From: Pegea sp. RAD2-039 | Taxonomy: Eukaryota; Chordata; Thaliacea; Salpida; Salpidae | DNA length: 64,000 bases | Direction: 5' to 3' | Assembly (NCBI GenBank): GCA_034620365.1 | Contig: JAQGEQ010000297.1 | Span: forward strand, 62,001-126,000 | Shown here: positions 24,470 through 36,019 of the stretch, one piece after another | How positions within the stretch are numbered: position 1 is the first letter of the stretch | Layout of the letters: the number at the start of each line of letters is the position of its first letter | Made by a program: the position numbers and the translations under genes | The notes under the pieces: generated by a model | The model's database searches: none | Seen by the model: the letters and a program-made list of their open reading frames with translations, nothing else | What the model was told of the DNA's origin: nothing

Positions 24470-26276
24470 TTATCTCTTTTTGACAAAAAAAAGAAATCTC
24501 CCTTTCTCGATGTGCAGCTATCATTTATCATTATTAATTGTCGCAGAAGCTTCCTGTTAAACTCTTATTGTTTGAACAAAAGGTAAATTATTCAATTAAT
24601 CAAGCAAACTATTTATGATTCATAGTGTAATACCTTTTAAATGGTTGATTCATTTGGGAAAATACTGATTCATTTAGTATGACTGATAAAACGTAACTAA
24701 TTATGATAAAAATGTAAAAAAAATTGATATCAAGAAATTGTATGTCAAAAATGACTCTCTGTAGTTAAGCATTTTATTCTTTTAATCAATGAAGCATAGA
24801 AATAGGAAGTCATAAAAGTTTAAAAATTCCAAGTATTTTCTCAAAAAAGTTTGTAACATATTTTAAACTCTTATTGTATCTTTTAATTATATCTATAAAC
24901 TAAACATAATTTAAGTTAAGGAATTGTAGAGGATTTGATTCAATTTAAGAAGGATAATAATTCAGATTACTTTTATCTTCAGTATTTTTATTTTTGAAAT
25001 GTTATACTGTTTGTGGGAACCTAGAAATTGATCCAAATGAATAGAACATGATAAAAATAGTGTTTCCGTGTATGAATGTATTGTTAACTTGTGAGTAAGC
25101 TAATAAAGAAGATGAAAATTTGTTTGATGAACTTATTTCAGTTTTATCTAATCTTCATCTACGTTTGCATATTCCAAGTTAGTTTATAAAGCAAAATCCA
25201 CCTTATTTTGAACATAATGATATTAAAATAAAATCAGTCTTGCAAAAAATTGCAATAATATAATTATATGTATATCATATTATCATACATTCATAAGTAT
25301 TTATATTATTCCTGTATTAGCACTAGTTTCTTATGTTCATGTAAAAAATAATACTGGAGAGTAGTTTTTTATCTTGTAATCTGAGAATTAGGAACTTTGA
25401 CATTCTTATTTTGCTTGGTAAATGTTTAAAAAGTATTATTTATGGGTATTCTTTTGACGTAGTAGACATTATTATCCTAAATATCAGATTGTATGTGATT
25501 AGTTTTTTTTCAACTTTTGAACTGAAAAAAGTTATTTAGTCTTTAATGTTAAAGGTAGTTAAAAGTTTATCCAGTAAACTATTCAAAAGTAATAAAGTAA
25601 TGTTAACTTTGTTCTAAACAATATCTTTTAACCGATATAGGTGTGTATAATGACTACTTTATATCATTTTCGCTGATAATAAACACTTAAGTTTGTCAAT
25701 CATTTGTAAATTTTCGATGTTATTCGTTACTACAGTGATAAATTTACAAAAGACAAAAAAGGTTATTAAAATGAATTACATAAAAAAGTTTTACATAAAA
25801 AATTAAAGTTTTACTACAGGTATATTGCTGTTAAATCAAGAATTTACTAGTTTAAAATAGTTTTCAGTTACACACATTTGTTGTCAACCATACACCAAAT
25901 TTTTCTATTTTTAATGGAAAGTGTAATCACAAAAAGCTAGTTCTAAAAGATATATTACGATCATTCTAAAAGGAACTTCTTATCTGCAGAATATTTCAAT
26001 TATCCTAATGATGGAATACATACTTAAAAACAATTATGTATAGGTCTTAATGATCTAGCTTATGATTGCAACAGTGCTTTTTATAATAAATAATTCAACT
26101 TCGCTAAAAAAAAGTTATCAAAATTAATTTTTGAGGATATATAATGTTTAGTGATTTTCTAACCAAGAGAAGAACAAATTCTTGTAAAGTATCAAAATTT
26201 TATAAAACTGTTATTCCTTAGTGGTTCCCTTTTTTAAAGATTGTTAAACATTGATTATTCATCTTACAACAGGATG
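24470..26276. other. Divergent intergenic region D1/A2
   Basis: About 1.8 kb between two promoters pointing away from each other. It is repeated in front of A3, A4 and A5 with few differences. No exon is seen. It presumably carries the shared regulatory DNA of the pair. Confidence 0.55.
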
Positions 26277-26356
26277 TGACGTCTTTAGTTGGTTTAAAAC
26301 AAATTAGCACGAATCATAGTCTTTTTTCTTTTTTTTCTACCAGTTTACTATTTAAG
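26277..26356 (+). promoter_or_regulatory. Promoter of A2
   Basis: TGACGTCT at 26277-26284 and TATTTAAG at 26349-26356, in the family arrangement. Confidence 0.65.
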
Positions 26357-26439
26357 CAAAGTCTCTACTAAGGAAGTTACATTCTTAAAAGATTTTACAA
26401 TTTAAGATTTAGTAAAAGTTTAAAACCATTAACTTCGTC

Positions 26440-26673
26440 ATGAGTTGGGCTATTCTCCCGTCACCACAACAATTACAACTAGAAGAACAAGCAAGACAAC
26501 GACGTTTGTTACAAGAAGCAAGAGATCGACAACAAGAAGAATATCGCCGACAAGCAGATGAAGCGCTTTTCCAACGACAGGAGGCTGAGAAACGTCGTCA
26601 AGAAGAACAAAAACGTCAACAGGAAGAAAGAGATAGAAATGGTGGAAACAACGGAAATAATGGAAATAAGTAA
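26440..26673 (+). CDS. A2: Q-family protein, subfamily A
   Basis: 77 residues, identical to A1 by eye at the nucleotide level as well, including synonymous sites. Flanks differ by scattered substitutions (for example gtctctac for ttctctac after the TATA element). Identity of the coding exon with diverging flanks suggests recent copying or gene conversion. Features as for A1: SW...SP N-terminus, Gln/Glu/Arg helix, Asn/Gly tail. AATAAA at 26889 is the probable poly(A) signal. Confidence 0.75.
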   Translation: MSWAILPSPQQLQLEEQARQRRLLQEARDRQQEEYRRQADEALFQRQEAEKRRQEEQKRQQEERDRNGGNNGNNGNK

Positions 26674-29504
26674 TCAGTTCCAATCTGGCAACATTTTCAA
26701 ATGATATTTGATAACAGCAGACTGGTTTATAATTTTAGTGTTTTTAAGGTTTATATTCAAAGCCAACTAAACATTGGTTTCATAGAACCATAAAACACTT
26801 TAGTTTTTTTTTACCATAAAAGTTTTTCTTTATCTTTGTTATTTGCATTTTTGTTGTCAATGTTTGTTGTTTCTGTATTTCACCTTGAAATAAAAAAGAT
26901 ATTTTAAACTGCGTATTATTTTCTTAGTAATGTTTCAAACAGATGCTGTTGGTTATAATTAATAATTTGATTAACATTTGAATATATTTATATTTCATTG
27001 TTTTTTTTAAAGATTTTAGACAAATGATTAAAGTTTATATTAATGTATATTGATAGAGACTATTAACTAAGGATATATTTGTATTCAGCTGATAACATAC
27101 ATTTATGCTTTTAATTATCTCCTGAAGTCTCCGTTTAATCTTTTTCTGACAAACAATGTTTTTATGCTTTTACTTTCAGGAAATTTATCAATTTAGTTGG
27201 ATTAATCTTAGTAGAGATGCAACTCGTAAATGTTACTTTCTTGATTATTGTTTTCCTTTCCACTAAAATATTTGGCATTATACACGTCTGGGATATCTTT
27301 ATCTTTAGTCAACTATGTTTTATACAATGTGTAGATTTTATTTTCAAAATAATGAGTTAAACCAGTTTATTAACTTTGTCATTATCTTGGGAAATGATTA
27401 ATATAGAATGAGTTTGTTGAAAAGATTTAAGTCTAAGAAAATGAAGGGACTGATAAAATTTTTATTGTTTTTAGATATTTAATGCTAGTCACATAAAATA
27501 TACAATATTAGTATTTATTTATATAATAAAGTATTTTTGAGGGATGTTGCCTAAACAGAGCACCTTCTATGGCACTTTATATTGAAAACTGTTTTTGAAA
27601 AAAATAAATAAATCTTTATCGGTTAGTGTGAAACTATTATTCATCACTATTAATATTTGCTGAAACTTTCAGTTATATTCTCCTCATTTGAACAAAACAT
27701 AAATCATTCAACAATTTATGCAAAGTGTTTATGAATCATATTATAACACTTTCCAAACGGTTGATTCATTTTGGAAAGTTATAGTTCATTTGGTATGAAT
27801 TGAGAAACTTAACTAATTATGATAAAGATTAAAAGAAAATTAGATATGAACAGATCGTATCTCGAAAATGACTTGCAGTGGTTAAGTAGTTTATTTATTT
27901 GAATCAATAAACGGTAGAAAAAGAAACCTAACTAAATTTAAATCTCTTAAGTATATTTCAGAATAAATTGGTTAACATCTTAGAATCACTTGATATATTT
28001 TTTTTTTGTTAATATTCCTTAACTAAACATAATTAAATTTAAGGAGTTGTAGAAGAATTCATTTATATAAAAAGCTTTAATTTAACATTTAACTTGATTA
28101 AAAAAAATTTAGTCTGAAGAGTTTGTATCTCAAAAATGACTCTGTGCTGTTAAGTATTTTATTCTTTTAATAAATGAAGCATAGATATAGGAAGTCATAA
28201 GAGTTTAAAAATTTTAAATATTTCCAAAGAAAATTTTCAACATTTTTCTAACTGTTAATATATTTTTTAATAACATCTGTAAACTAAACATAATTTAAGT
28301 TAAAGAATCGTAGAGGATTTCACTTACTAGAAAAAGGGTAATTAATCAGATTATAATAGTCTTTAATATTTCTATTTTTGAAATGTTAAACTGTTTGTGG
28401 GTTCATAGAAATTGATCCAAAGGAATAGAACATAATAAAAATGGTGTTTCGTGCATGAATGTATTGTTAACTTGTGAGTAAGCTAATAAATAAGATGAAA
28501 ATATGTTTGTTGAACATATTTCAGTTTTATCTAATCTTCATCTACGTTTGCATAGTCCAACTACGTTCTTAAAGCAAAATCCACAATATTTATAATTTTA
28601 CAATTTTCAAATGCAATCAGTCTTGCAAAAAATTGCAAGAATATAATTATATGCATATCACAAAATCATAATTTCATAAGTATATATATTATTTCTGTAT
28701 TAGCACTAATTTCTTATGTTCATGTAAAAAAAAGATGATATTGGACGGTAGTTTTTATCTTGTAGTCTGAAGATTAGGAACTTTTATGTTCTTAGTTTGC
28801 TTTGTAAATGTTTAATTAGTATTATGTATGGATTTTCTTTTGACGTAGTAAACATTATTATCTTAAAGATCAGATTGTATGCGAAAAGTCGTTTCAACTT
28901 TTGAACTCACTGAAGTAATTTAGCGATAATTGTTAAAGGTAGTTAAAAGTTTAGAAAGTCAACCATTCAAAAGTCAGAAACCAATGTTAATCATAGTTTA
29001 AATTAAAAGTAAAAGTGTTGTTCACAAAATTAAAATTTTTACTCTTGATATTATTGCTGTAACATCGAAAAATTACCTTAGTTTAGTTTAAAATAGTTTC
29101 TAGTTACATACTTTCGTTGTAAACCATATAAAAAATTTTGCCAGTTTTAATTAAAAACTTAATCACTAACGGGATAGTTCTAAAAGATATACTATAATCA
29201 TCATAAAACAATGTTTCAATAGCAGAAAATGTCAATTATCCAAATAATAGAATAATGACTTAACAACAATTATGTGTCTTAGTGATCTAGCTTATGATTG
29301 CAACAATGCTTTTTACAATAAATAATTCCAGTTTGTTAAAAAAATTTCACAAAATAAAGTTTATTTTTAGTCTCTGGTGAATTTCTGAACAAGAGATGAA
29401 CAATTAGTAAAAAATACTATAATATTGTAAGATAGTTATTCATTAGTTGTTTCTTTTTTCTAAAAGGATTGGTAATCATTGATTGGTGATCTTAGAACAG
29501 GATG
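26674..29504. other. A2-B1 spacer with two D 5' flanks and no D
   Basis: After the A2 3' flank (to about 27520), a tail-like piece shared with the SINE elements (tgcctaaacagagcacc, 27547) is followed at about 27575-28080 by a diverged D 5' flank. A second D 5' flank-like segment begins near 28100 (atctcaaaaatgactctg). D itself and the P fragment are missing between them. B1's upstream region follows. Confidence 0.6.
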
Positions 29505-29577
29505 TGACCTCATTAGTTGGTTTAAAACAGATTAACACGAAACTTAGTCCTTTTTTTCTACCAGTTTAATATTTAAG
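29505..29577 (+). promoter_or_regulatory. Promoter of B1
   Basis: TGACCTCA at 29505-29512 is a one-base variant of the CRE octamer. TATTTAAG is at 29570-29577, 83 nt before the ATG. Confidence 0.6.
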
Positions 29578-29660
29578 CAGAGTTTCTACAAAGAAAGTTA
29601 GATTCCTCAAATATTTTGCAACTTCAGATTTTGTATAGCTGAAAAAGAACTAACTTCGCT

Positions 29661-30119
29661 ATGAGTTGGGCTATCCTCCAATCACCAATGCAATTGCAAC
29701 TAGAAGAGCAAGCAAGACAACGATATTTGTTCCCACAAGCAAGAGATCGAGAACAAGAAGAATCGCTTTTTCAACGGCAGGAAGCAGAGAGACGTCGTGA
29801 AGTAGAACAAAGACAACTACAAGAAGATATACGACGACGAGAAGAGAGACGTCGAATAGAAGAAAGTCGTCAACGACAACAAAGACGTGAACAAGAAGAA
29901 AGACGTAGACGAGAAGAAAGACGTGAACGAGAAGAAAGACGTGAACGGGAAGAAAGACGTCAACGAGATAAAAGACTTCAAGATGCAGAAAGAGCACGGC
30001 ACGAAAGAAATTTACGAGAACTAGAAGAAAGGCGTCGACAAGAAGAAAGACGTCGACGAGAAGAAAGAGATAGAAATGGTGGAAACAATGGAAATAATGG
30101 AAATAATGGAAAGAAGTAA
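29661..30119 (+). CDS. B1: long Q-family protein, subfamily B
   Basis: 152 residues in one exon. The N-terminus MSWAILQSPMQLQLEEQ matches subfamily A. Residues about 20-138 are dominated by Arg and Glu (RRREERREREER) in the alternating pattern of stable single alpha-helices, with almost no hydrophobic positions for a classical coiled coil. The tail is DRNGGNNGNNGNNGKK. Compared with A, the middle is replaced by about 70 extra residues built from RREER-type units. Poly(A) signal AATAAA at 30434. Not a known family to me. Trichohyalin- or caldesmon-like composition is a resemblance in composition only, not homology. Confidence 0.75.
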   Translation: MSWAILQSPMQLQLEEQARQRYLFPQARDREQEESLFQRQEAERRREVEQRQLQEDIRRREERRRIEESRQRQQRREQEERRRREERREREERREREERRQRDKRLQDAERARHERNLRELEERRRQEERRRREERDRNGGNNGNNGNNGKK

Positions 30120-31617
30120 TCAGTTCTATTCTGGCAACATTCTCAACTAATATTTGATAACGGCAGACTGCTCTAAAATTCTAGTGCTTTTAAGTTTTAT
30201 AATCAAAGCCAAATAAAAATTGGATTTTCAAAACAATATAACAATTTGCATTTATTTACAATTAAAGTTTTGCTTTATCTTTGTCGATCGTTTCAAATAT
30301 TAATTTTAAGCTGAAAATAATCTTTCGAGCAATTTAATTTCTTAATGTGACTGTAATAATGATACAAATTAGACGTTTTTAGTTGTTTGCCAATTTGTTG
30401 TCAAAGCTTATTGCTTCTGTATATCACCATGAAAATAAAACAAAATTATTTTAAACTGTATTTTAATTTCTTAGTAATATTTCAATCACTTTTTTTCTGT
30501 ATCTATTAATTGGATTACAATAGGAATATATTTTATATATTGTATGTTTTTTTCAAGATTTCAGAGAAATAATTAAAGTTTAATATAATGTAAATTAATG
30601 TAAATTGAAGGAGACTATTAACTAAAGATAAATGTGTATTCAGCTGGCAACATACTTTTATTCTTTTTATTATTACTTGAAGTTTCTTCTGAATCTTTTT
30701 CTGATAAACAATCATTTTATGTTTTTACTTTCAGGAAATTTATAAATTTTGTTGAATTAATGTTATTAAGGGTGCAACTCTTAAATGTCAGTTTCTTGAT
30801 TAAGGTTTTCATTTTCATTTAAATATTTAGCATTATACAGGTCTGCGATACCTATAGTCAACTATACCTTAAACAATGTGTAGGTGTTTTTTATCAAAGT
30901 AATAAGTTACACCAGTTTATTAACTTTGTCAATTGCTTAAGAAATGATTCATATAGAATGAGTTTTGTTGAAAAGATTTAAGTCTAACAACGTTAACAGA
31001 CTGATATAATTTTCATGGTTTATAGATATTTAAGGCTAGTCACACAAAATATACAATATTAGTATTTATTTATATATTACACTATATGCAACGATGATAT
31101 TTAAAATAAGCACCTTATAAAGCACTTCATATGGAAAATTATCTGTATTTGACAAAAAAAGAATTCTTTCTCACTTGGTGTGTAACTACTATACATCACT
31201 ATTAATTTATGCTTAAGCTTCTAGTTAAACTATTCTCATTTGAACAAAACGTCAATGATTCATCAACTTATTCTAAGTGTCTATGAATCATAGTAAAACA
31301 CATTCCACATGGTTGATTCAATTGGAAAAATAATGATTCTTATCTTATGACTTGTTAAACGTAAAAAATTACCATAATTTTTTTTAAATAGATATTAAGA
31401 GATTGTATCTCAAAAATGACTCTTATTTATTAAGTAGTTTCTTTTATTTTAATTAAATAAGTGTAGAAAATAAAACTATCAAAAATTAAACCTTTCAAGA
31501 ATGTTTAAAAACAAATTGATTTCAGTTTTCCATCATTTATTATATTTTTTTATATTATCCCTCTACTAAACATAATTTAAATTATGGAGTCGTAGAAGAA
31601 TTCATTTACTATAAACA
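30120..31617. other. B1 3' flank and D 5' flank relic
   Basis: Q 3' flank to about 31080, including the conserved ctttcaggaaattt tract (about 30730). A diverged D 5' flank follows (31120-31600, with cttggtgtgtaactac) but no D gene. Retroelement fragment P1 follows directly. Confidence 0.55.
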
Positions 31618-32400
31618 GCCTTACTAATCGGTTTATTGTTTATCTAAAATATTTATTAGATTTTGAATGTTTACGTGTCGCCGAGTCTCTTTGCAAGAAG
31701 CTGCACCATGCAAGCAGTTTTATTGGAATCAGAATCATTGACCACCGAGGCCCATGTAACAAGTATTTTTGTAGAAGCACCCAGTTTATCGATTGATTCA
31801 GACTAACCAGAAAAATTTTGTTTATCTTGGAAACAATGTTCATATTTCAGATTTAAATTTGGCCAACTCAGCGAATATAGATTTGCTTTTGTCAGACAAT
31901 AGGTTGGATTCAAAATCGGAGTAAGTGGATTTTCTGTCCATGGTTATACATTAAATGAAGTACACTTAAATTCTATTTATTTCATCTGGAGGTTTTCATA
32001 TATTTCATAAATCTTTGTTGCTGACATCACTACAGGTGAGATCAAACCAGAGGAGGCGTTTAATAAAATCTTTTGCCAGATCTTCACCAGAGAAACGTTT
32101 TTTGCGAGATTGGTAATTGCCATTACAAGCTTGTTTAGATAAAATTGGTTTGTCATTATGATGATGATATGACATCCATGCACTAACATTGATATCGAGA
32201 TTTCGACGTACGTAAAATTTGAAAATATTGATGAAAATGTATAGATAGTTAGAATCAATGGTCTTAATAAAAAAGTAGACGAGATTGATTATTTTTCCAA
32301 AGATTTTGAAAGTTTGATTCTGCTATTTAAAGTCAGATGACAGAGTAATGCCGAGGTGTAGGGCCTAAGATATTTATTGAATAATAAATCCATTTAAGGA
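31618..32400 (-). mobile_element. P1: LINE-like retroelement fragment
   Basis: On the minus strand the 5' part reads HLGITLSSDFK and then DSNYLYIFINIFKFYVRRNL, DINVSAWM. This resembles the thumb region of LINE reverse transcriptases (LGxxLSSDxxW ... YVRPxLEY..VW). A degenerate PHD-like finger block follows (KQACNGNYQS...WFDLTCSDVS), then TWASVVNDSDSNKT, a phrase like those after the coiled coil in LINE ORF1. Frames are broken, so it is inactive. The order (RT-like before ORF1-like) is not canonical, so the fragment may be a rearranged composite. An immediate junction to C1's upstream region near 32400 marks a deletion. Confidence 0.6.
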
Positions 32401-33083
32401 TTATTGCTTTATGGATTTTCGTTTGACTTAGTAGACTTTATTATCATAATAATCAGATTGTATGTAATTAATTGTTTCAGCTTTTTAACTTAATGAAGTA
32501 CTTTAATCACAACTTTTAAAGGTAGTTAATAGTTCATAAAGTGATTCATTCAAAATTGAGAAAATAATGTTAATTATAGTTTCATTACAAGAAAAAGTTT
32601 TATGTACAAAATTAAATTTTTTTACTGCTGCTATAGTTCCTATACAATCGAAAAATTATCAGTTTAAAATATGGTTTAGTTACTAACATTCGTTGTTAAC
32701 CATACACCAATTTTTTTTTTAATTTTGATAAAAAATTTAGTCACTAACTGTATAGTATTAAAAGATATATTATAATCATCTAAAAACAATTTTTTTATGG
32801 GCATAAAATTTCAATTTTCTTAATGATGGAATACAAACTTAACAACAATTATGTATAAGTCTTAGTGATCTAGCTTATATGCTTTTACAATAAATAATTC
32901 AAATTTGTTTAAAAAAAATTATCAAAATTAATTTTTAACCATTTAAAGTGTTAGGTGATTTTCTAACCAAGAGACGAATAACTAGTTTTAAAATACCAAA
33001 ATTTTGTAAATCTGATGTTCTTCAGTTGTTCCTTTTTTCCGGAAAGATTAGTAACCTTTCATTATTCATCTTACAAAAGGATG
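32401..33083. other. Shortened upstream region of C1
   Basis: Corresponds to about 46345-47019 before C2. The D gene and the distal part of the divergent spacer are missing: the sequence passes directly from the P1 end (taaatccatttaagg) to atggattttcgtttgac. The open stretch at 32948-33205 starts with GTG and lies upstream of the TATA element. It is not taken as a gene. Confidence 0.6.
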
Positions 33084-33159
33084 TGATGTCATTAGTTTGT
33101 TTAAAACAAATTCACTTGAAACACAGTCTTCTTTTTTTTCTACTAATTTACTATTTAAG
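33084..33159 (+). promoter_or_regulatory. Promoter of C1
   Basis: TGATGTCA at 33084-33091 is a one-base variant of the CRE octamer and TATTTAAG is at 33152-33159. C2 and C3 carry the perfect octamer, so C1 has lost one base of it. Confidence 0.6.
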
Positions 33160-33242
33160 CAGAGTTTCTAGAAAGAAAGTTACATTCCTCAAAGATTTCA
33201 TAATTTAAAATTTAGTAAAAGTGTAAATTGATCATCTTTGTC

Positions 33243-33485
33243 ATGACTTGGCCGTTTCCCCCATCACCAATGCAATTGCGACTAGAAGAACAAGCCAGAC
33301 AACGACGTTTGTTACAAGAAGCAAGAGATCGACAACAAGAAGAATATCGTCGACAAGCAGATGAAGCGCTTTTCCAACGACAGGAAGCAGAGAGACGTCG
33401 TCAAGAAGAACAAAGCCGTCAACAGGAAGAAAGTCGTCGACAAGAAGAAAGACGACGACAAGATGAAAGACGTCGAGAAGAATGA
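33243..33485 (+). pseudogene. C1: Q-family gene, subfamily C, truncated by a nonsense codon
   Basis: 80 residues from the ATG at 33243 (N-terminus MTWPFPPSPMQLRLEEQ). At 33483 GGA of C2 and C3 has become TGA, which removes the Gly/Asp/Asn tail. The tail codons can still be recognised downstream in the same frame (to about 33529). The helical region has fewer RRQEER units than C2 or C3. Just after the gene, near 33578, 1.54 kb of normal 3' flank including the AATAAA site is deleted. Nonsense codon, weakened CRE and lost poly(A) region together suggest a dying copy, although a shortened protein could still be made. Confidence 0.65.
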
Positions 33486-33578
33486 GGAGAGGGAAACGGT
33501 GGAAACAATGGAAATAATGGAAAAAACTAATCAGTTTTATTCTGGCTACATTATCAACTAATATTTGATAACGGCAGA

Positions 33579-34260
33579 ATCATCGACCACCGAGGCCCAT
33601 GTTACAAGTATTTTTCTAGAAGCATTCAGTTCATCCATCGTCTCAGACTTTCTATAAAAAATTTGATTGATCGTGGCAACACAGTATTTAGCAACAACAA
33701 AAATTTAGGATTTAAATTTGGCCAACTCAGTAGATATAGATTTGCTGATGTCGGACATTAGGTTGGAATCGAAATTAGAGTTGGTGGATGTTCTGTCCAT
33801 GGTTCTACATTATATGAATAACACTTAAATCGCATTTATTTCATCTGGAGGTTTTCATATGTTTCATAAATAATTGTTGCTGACATCACTACAAGTGAGA
33901 TGAAACCAGGGGAGGCAATTGATAAAATCTTTTGCTGGATCTTCACCAGAGAAAATTTTATTGCAAGATTGGTAATTGACATTGCAAGCTTGTTTTGATA
34001 AATCTGGACTGTCATTATGATGATAATATGACATCCATGCACTAACATTGAAATAGAGATTTGGAAGTACTTACAACTTGAAAATATTAATGAGAATGTA
34101 TAGGTAGTTAGAATCAAAGGTCTTTATAATAATGTAGACGAGATTGATTAATTTTGTAAAGATCTTGAAAGCAAGACTCTGCTATTTAAAGTCAGATGAC
34201 AGAGTAATGCCGAGGTGTAGGGCCTAAGATATTTGTTGAATAATAAATCTATTGGTGGAG
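33579..34260 (-). mobile_element. P2: LINE-like retroelement fragment, 3' end missing
   Basis: Same structure as P4 but starts inside it: the part left of the TCATCGACC stretch was removed by the deletion behind C1. The minus-strand finger-like block (WFHLTCSDVS) is better preserved than in P1. Frames are broken. Confidence 0.6.
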
Positions 34261-35175
34261 TATTGCTTAAACGAATTTGCACCTGGTTTACGATAAAAAG
34301 TTTTAAACTAGACTTTGTCTTATATGATTCAAAATAATTTATATTAACTAGATTTTAAACTACTTAGAAATAAGATGTTAAAAAAACTACACGTAACTTT
34401 TTGTTAGATTATTCTTTTACAGTGAGAAAAACTTATTTTAAACTTTTTATGATTACTTGAAGTATTTGTTGAAAAAAATATGTTTAAATTAGTTTAATTA
34501 CAATGAAAGTTTATTGCTAACACATCAAACCTGTAAGAAACTCACATGAAATGTCATCGTATTTCTTTAAGTTAAGGTTTTATATTTGGATTACTAAAAT
34601 ATAAAACTTTTGATTTAAAGACTCATTCTGCAAATTTCTAAATATATTGACAGTATTTTCTAGGCATTTTCTACGTTGTTTTTATTATTCTTATAGAAAG
34701 GACTGATTTACAAATGTTCAATTACATTTTATCTGCTTTTTGTTTCTGGATAAATATAATTTTTTACTTTATGTTGTGTTTAAAATTTTCAAACATAATC
34801 TATCTTATACTTAAGCTGAAACAGGATTCTAATTTGAAAAAAACAAGTTTTAGTACTAATTCGTAGACACAACTTTCAGTTAACAATTGACAAAAATAGT
34901 GTTTGTTATTGCTAGGAATATTCTACTATATAAACATAAGCTTTCTAAATTACATTTAGTCGTTGCAGTTATCAATTTTGAAATAAATCAACAGACAAAA
35001 GTAATTAACAAAAGTCAGTAATTTCCAAGCAACACATTTCAAAAATTTTTTTTAATCATCACGATAGAATTATACATTTATATAGAAAAGAACTACATAT
35101 CGAAATTGTAAATCGACAGAACTATTTTTATGATTTAATGATTATCCGTTATTATTTTATTTAGATGCAATGGAG
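34261..35175. other. D2 3' flank
   Basis: AT-rich region repeated beside the other D genes, with no gene seen. It contains the conserved gattgatttacaaatg-like stretch also found at 23151 and 50231. Confidence 0.55.
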
Positions 35176-35732
35176 TTAGAAATTTTGTCCATTTTTAAGA
35201 TTTCTGGGATTAAAGAAGTCGTTGATTTGTCTTTCTTTATACCAGTCGTCGGTTGATTTAGTAGCTTTTCTAATTGCACCTGCTTCTGATTCGATGACAA
35301 CTTTGTTTACGTTATTATCACGAAGAACTGACGCAATATCCTCTGGGTCATTCCCTTGTTTTGTGAAGATTTTAATGAGTTCCTTTAAAGCAATCAAATA
35401 GTTAAAAATTAAAACAAAAAACACAAGCTTACTTCTTTTGACAAAACATCTCCAACATTGAAATCGTCGGGGGTATTGTTATTTGCAGCTTCTCCTCCAC
35501 TAACTGGATAAGCCTAAAAGGTTTAAAATAAAAAGATTTGTTAATTGTTTAATGATAAAAATAAAAAAAACCTACACTATATTTCTTTTAATAAATTTAC
35601 AGAAAGTATCTGAATCTAAATCAGTCGGTGTAATATAAAAACGATTGTTTTTGTAGCATTAAATACCTGACAGATTGAAATACTCATAAACATAATCATC
35701 GCCAAAATAAAGATTTTCAACAACAGCTTCAT
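35176..35732 (-). CDS. D2: secreted protein (D family)
   Basis: Coding exons 35667-35732, 35433-35513 and 35176-35382. Predicted precursor of 117 residues with the same sequence as D1 (signal peptide MKLLLKIFIL..., AYPVSGGEA start, Ser81, Phe105). Differences lie in the introns and the 5' leader (cattcttattt for cattattattt next to the ATG). It is divergent with A3. Function unknown, as for D1. Confidence 0.78.
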
Positions 35733-35890
35733 TCTTATTTTTCTAAAATAAACACAATATTATTAAAACGAAGTATAAGACACATCATAAAACTAACTAA
35801 ATACTTTGATCAAAAATAATCAAAAATTGTTAAAAACACAACTATTAGATTCATTCTAATTCAAACATAACTCAATTATTTGCAACTTAC

Positions 35891-36018
35891 GATTTCTAAT
35901 TTCCAGGTAGAAAATAATCTTCACAATAAGTCCAAAGATTTTTGATATAGATTTCAAAAACACTCTAATAAATTCGTATAAGAACTGTACATTCTTCTTC
36001 TAGCCACTTCTTTATATA
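35891..36018 (-). promoter_or_regulatory. Core promoter and noncoding first exon of D2
   Basis: TATATAAAG on the minus strand at 36018-36010, noncoding exon ending at 35891 before gtaagtt. Confidence 0.62.
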
Positions 36019-36019
36019 G

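Noticed and set aside
30634..30819. Signal-peptide-like frame MYSAGNILLFFLLLL behind B genes
   Set aside because: Begins with GTG, differs in frame and stops in the other units, and is only a T-rich flank read as Leu/Phe.
32948..33205. 86-residue open frame upstream of C genes (also 46884 and 53052)
   Set aside because: Starts with GTG, lies upstream of the TATA element, and the matching region before A genes has stops. Conservation follows from the unit duplication.
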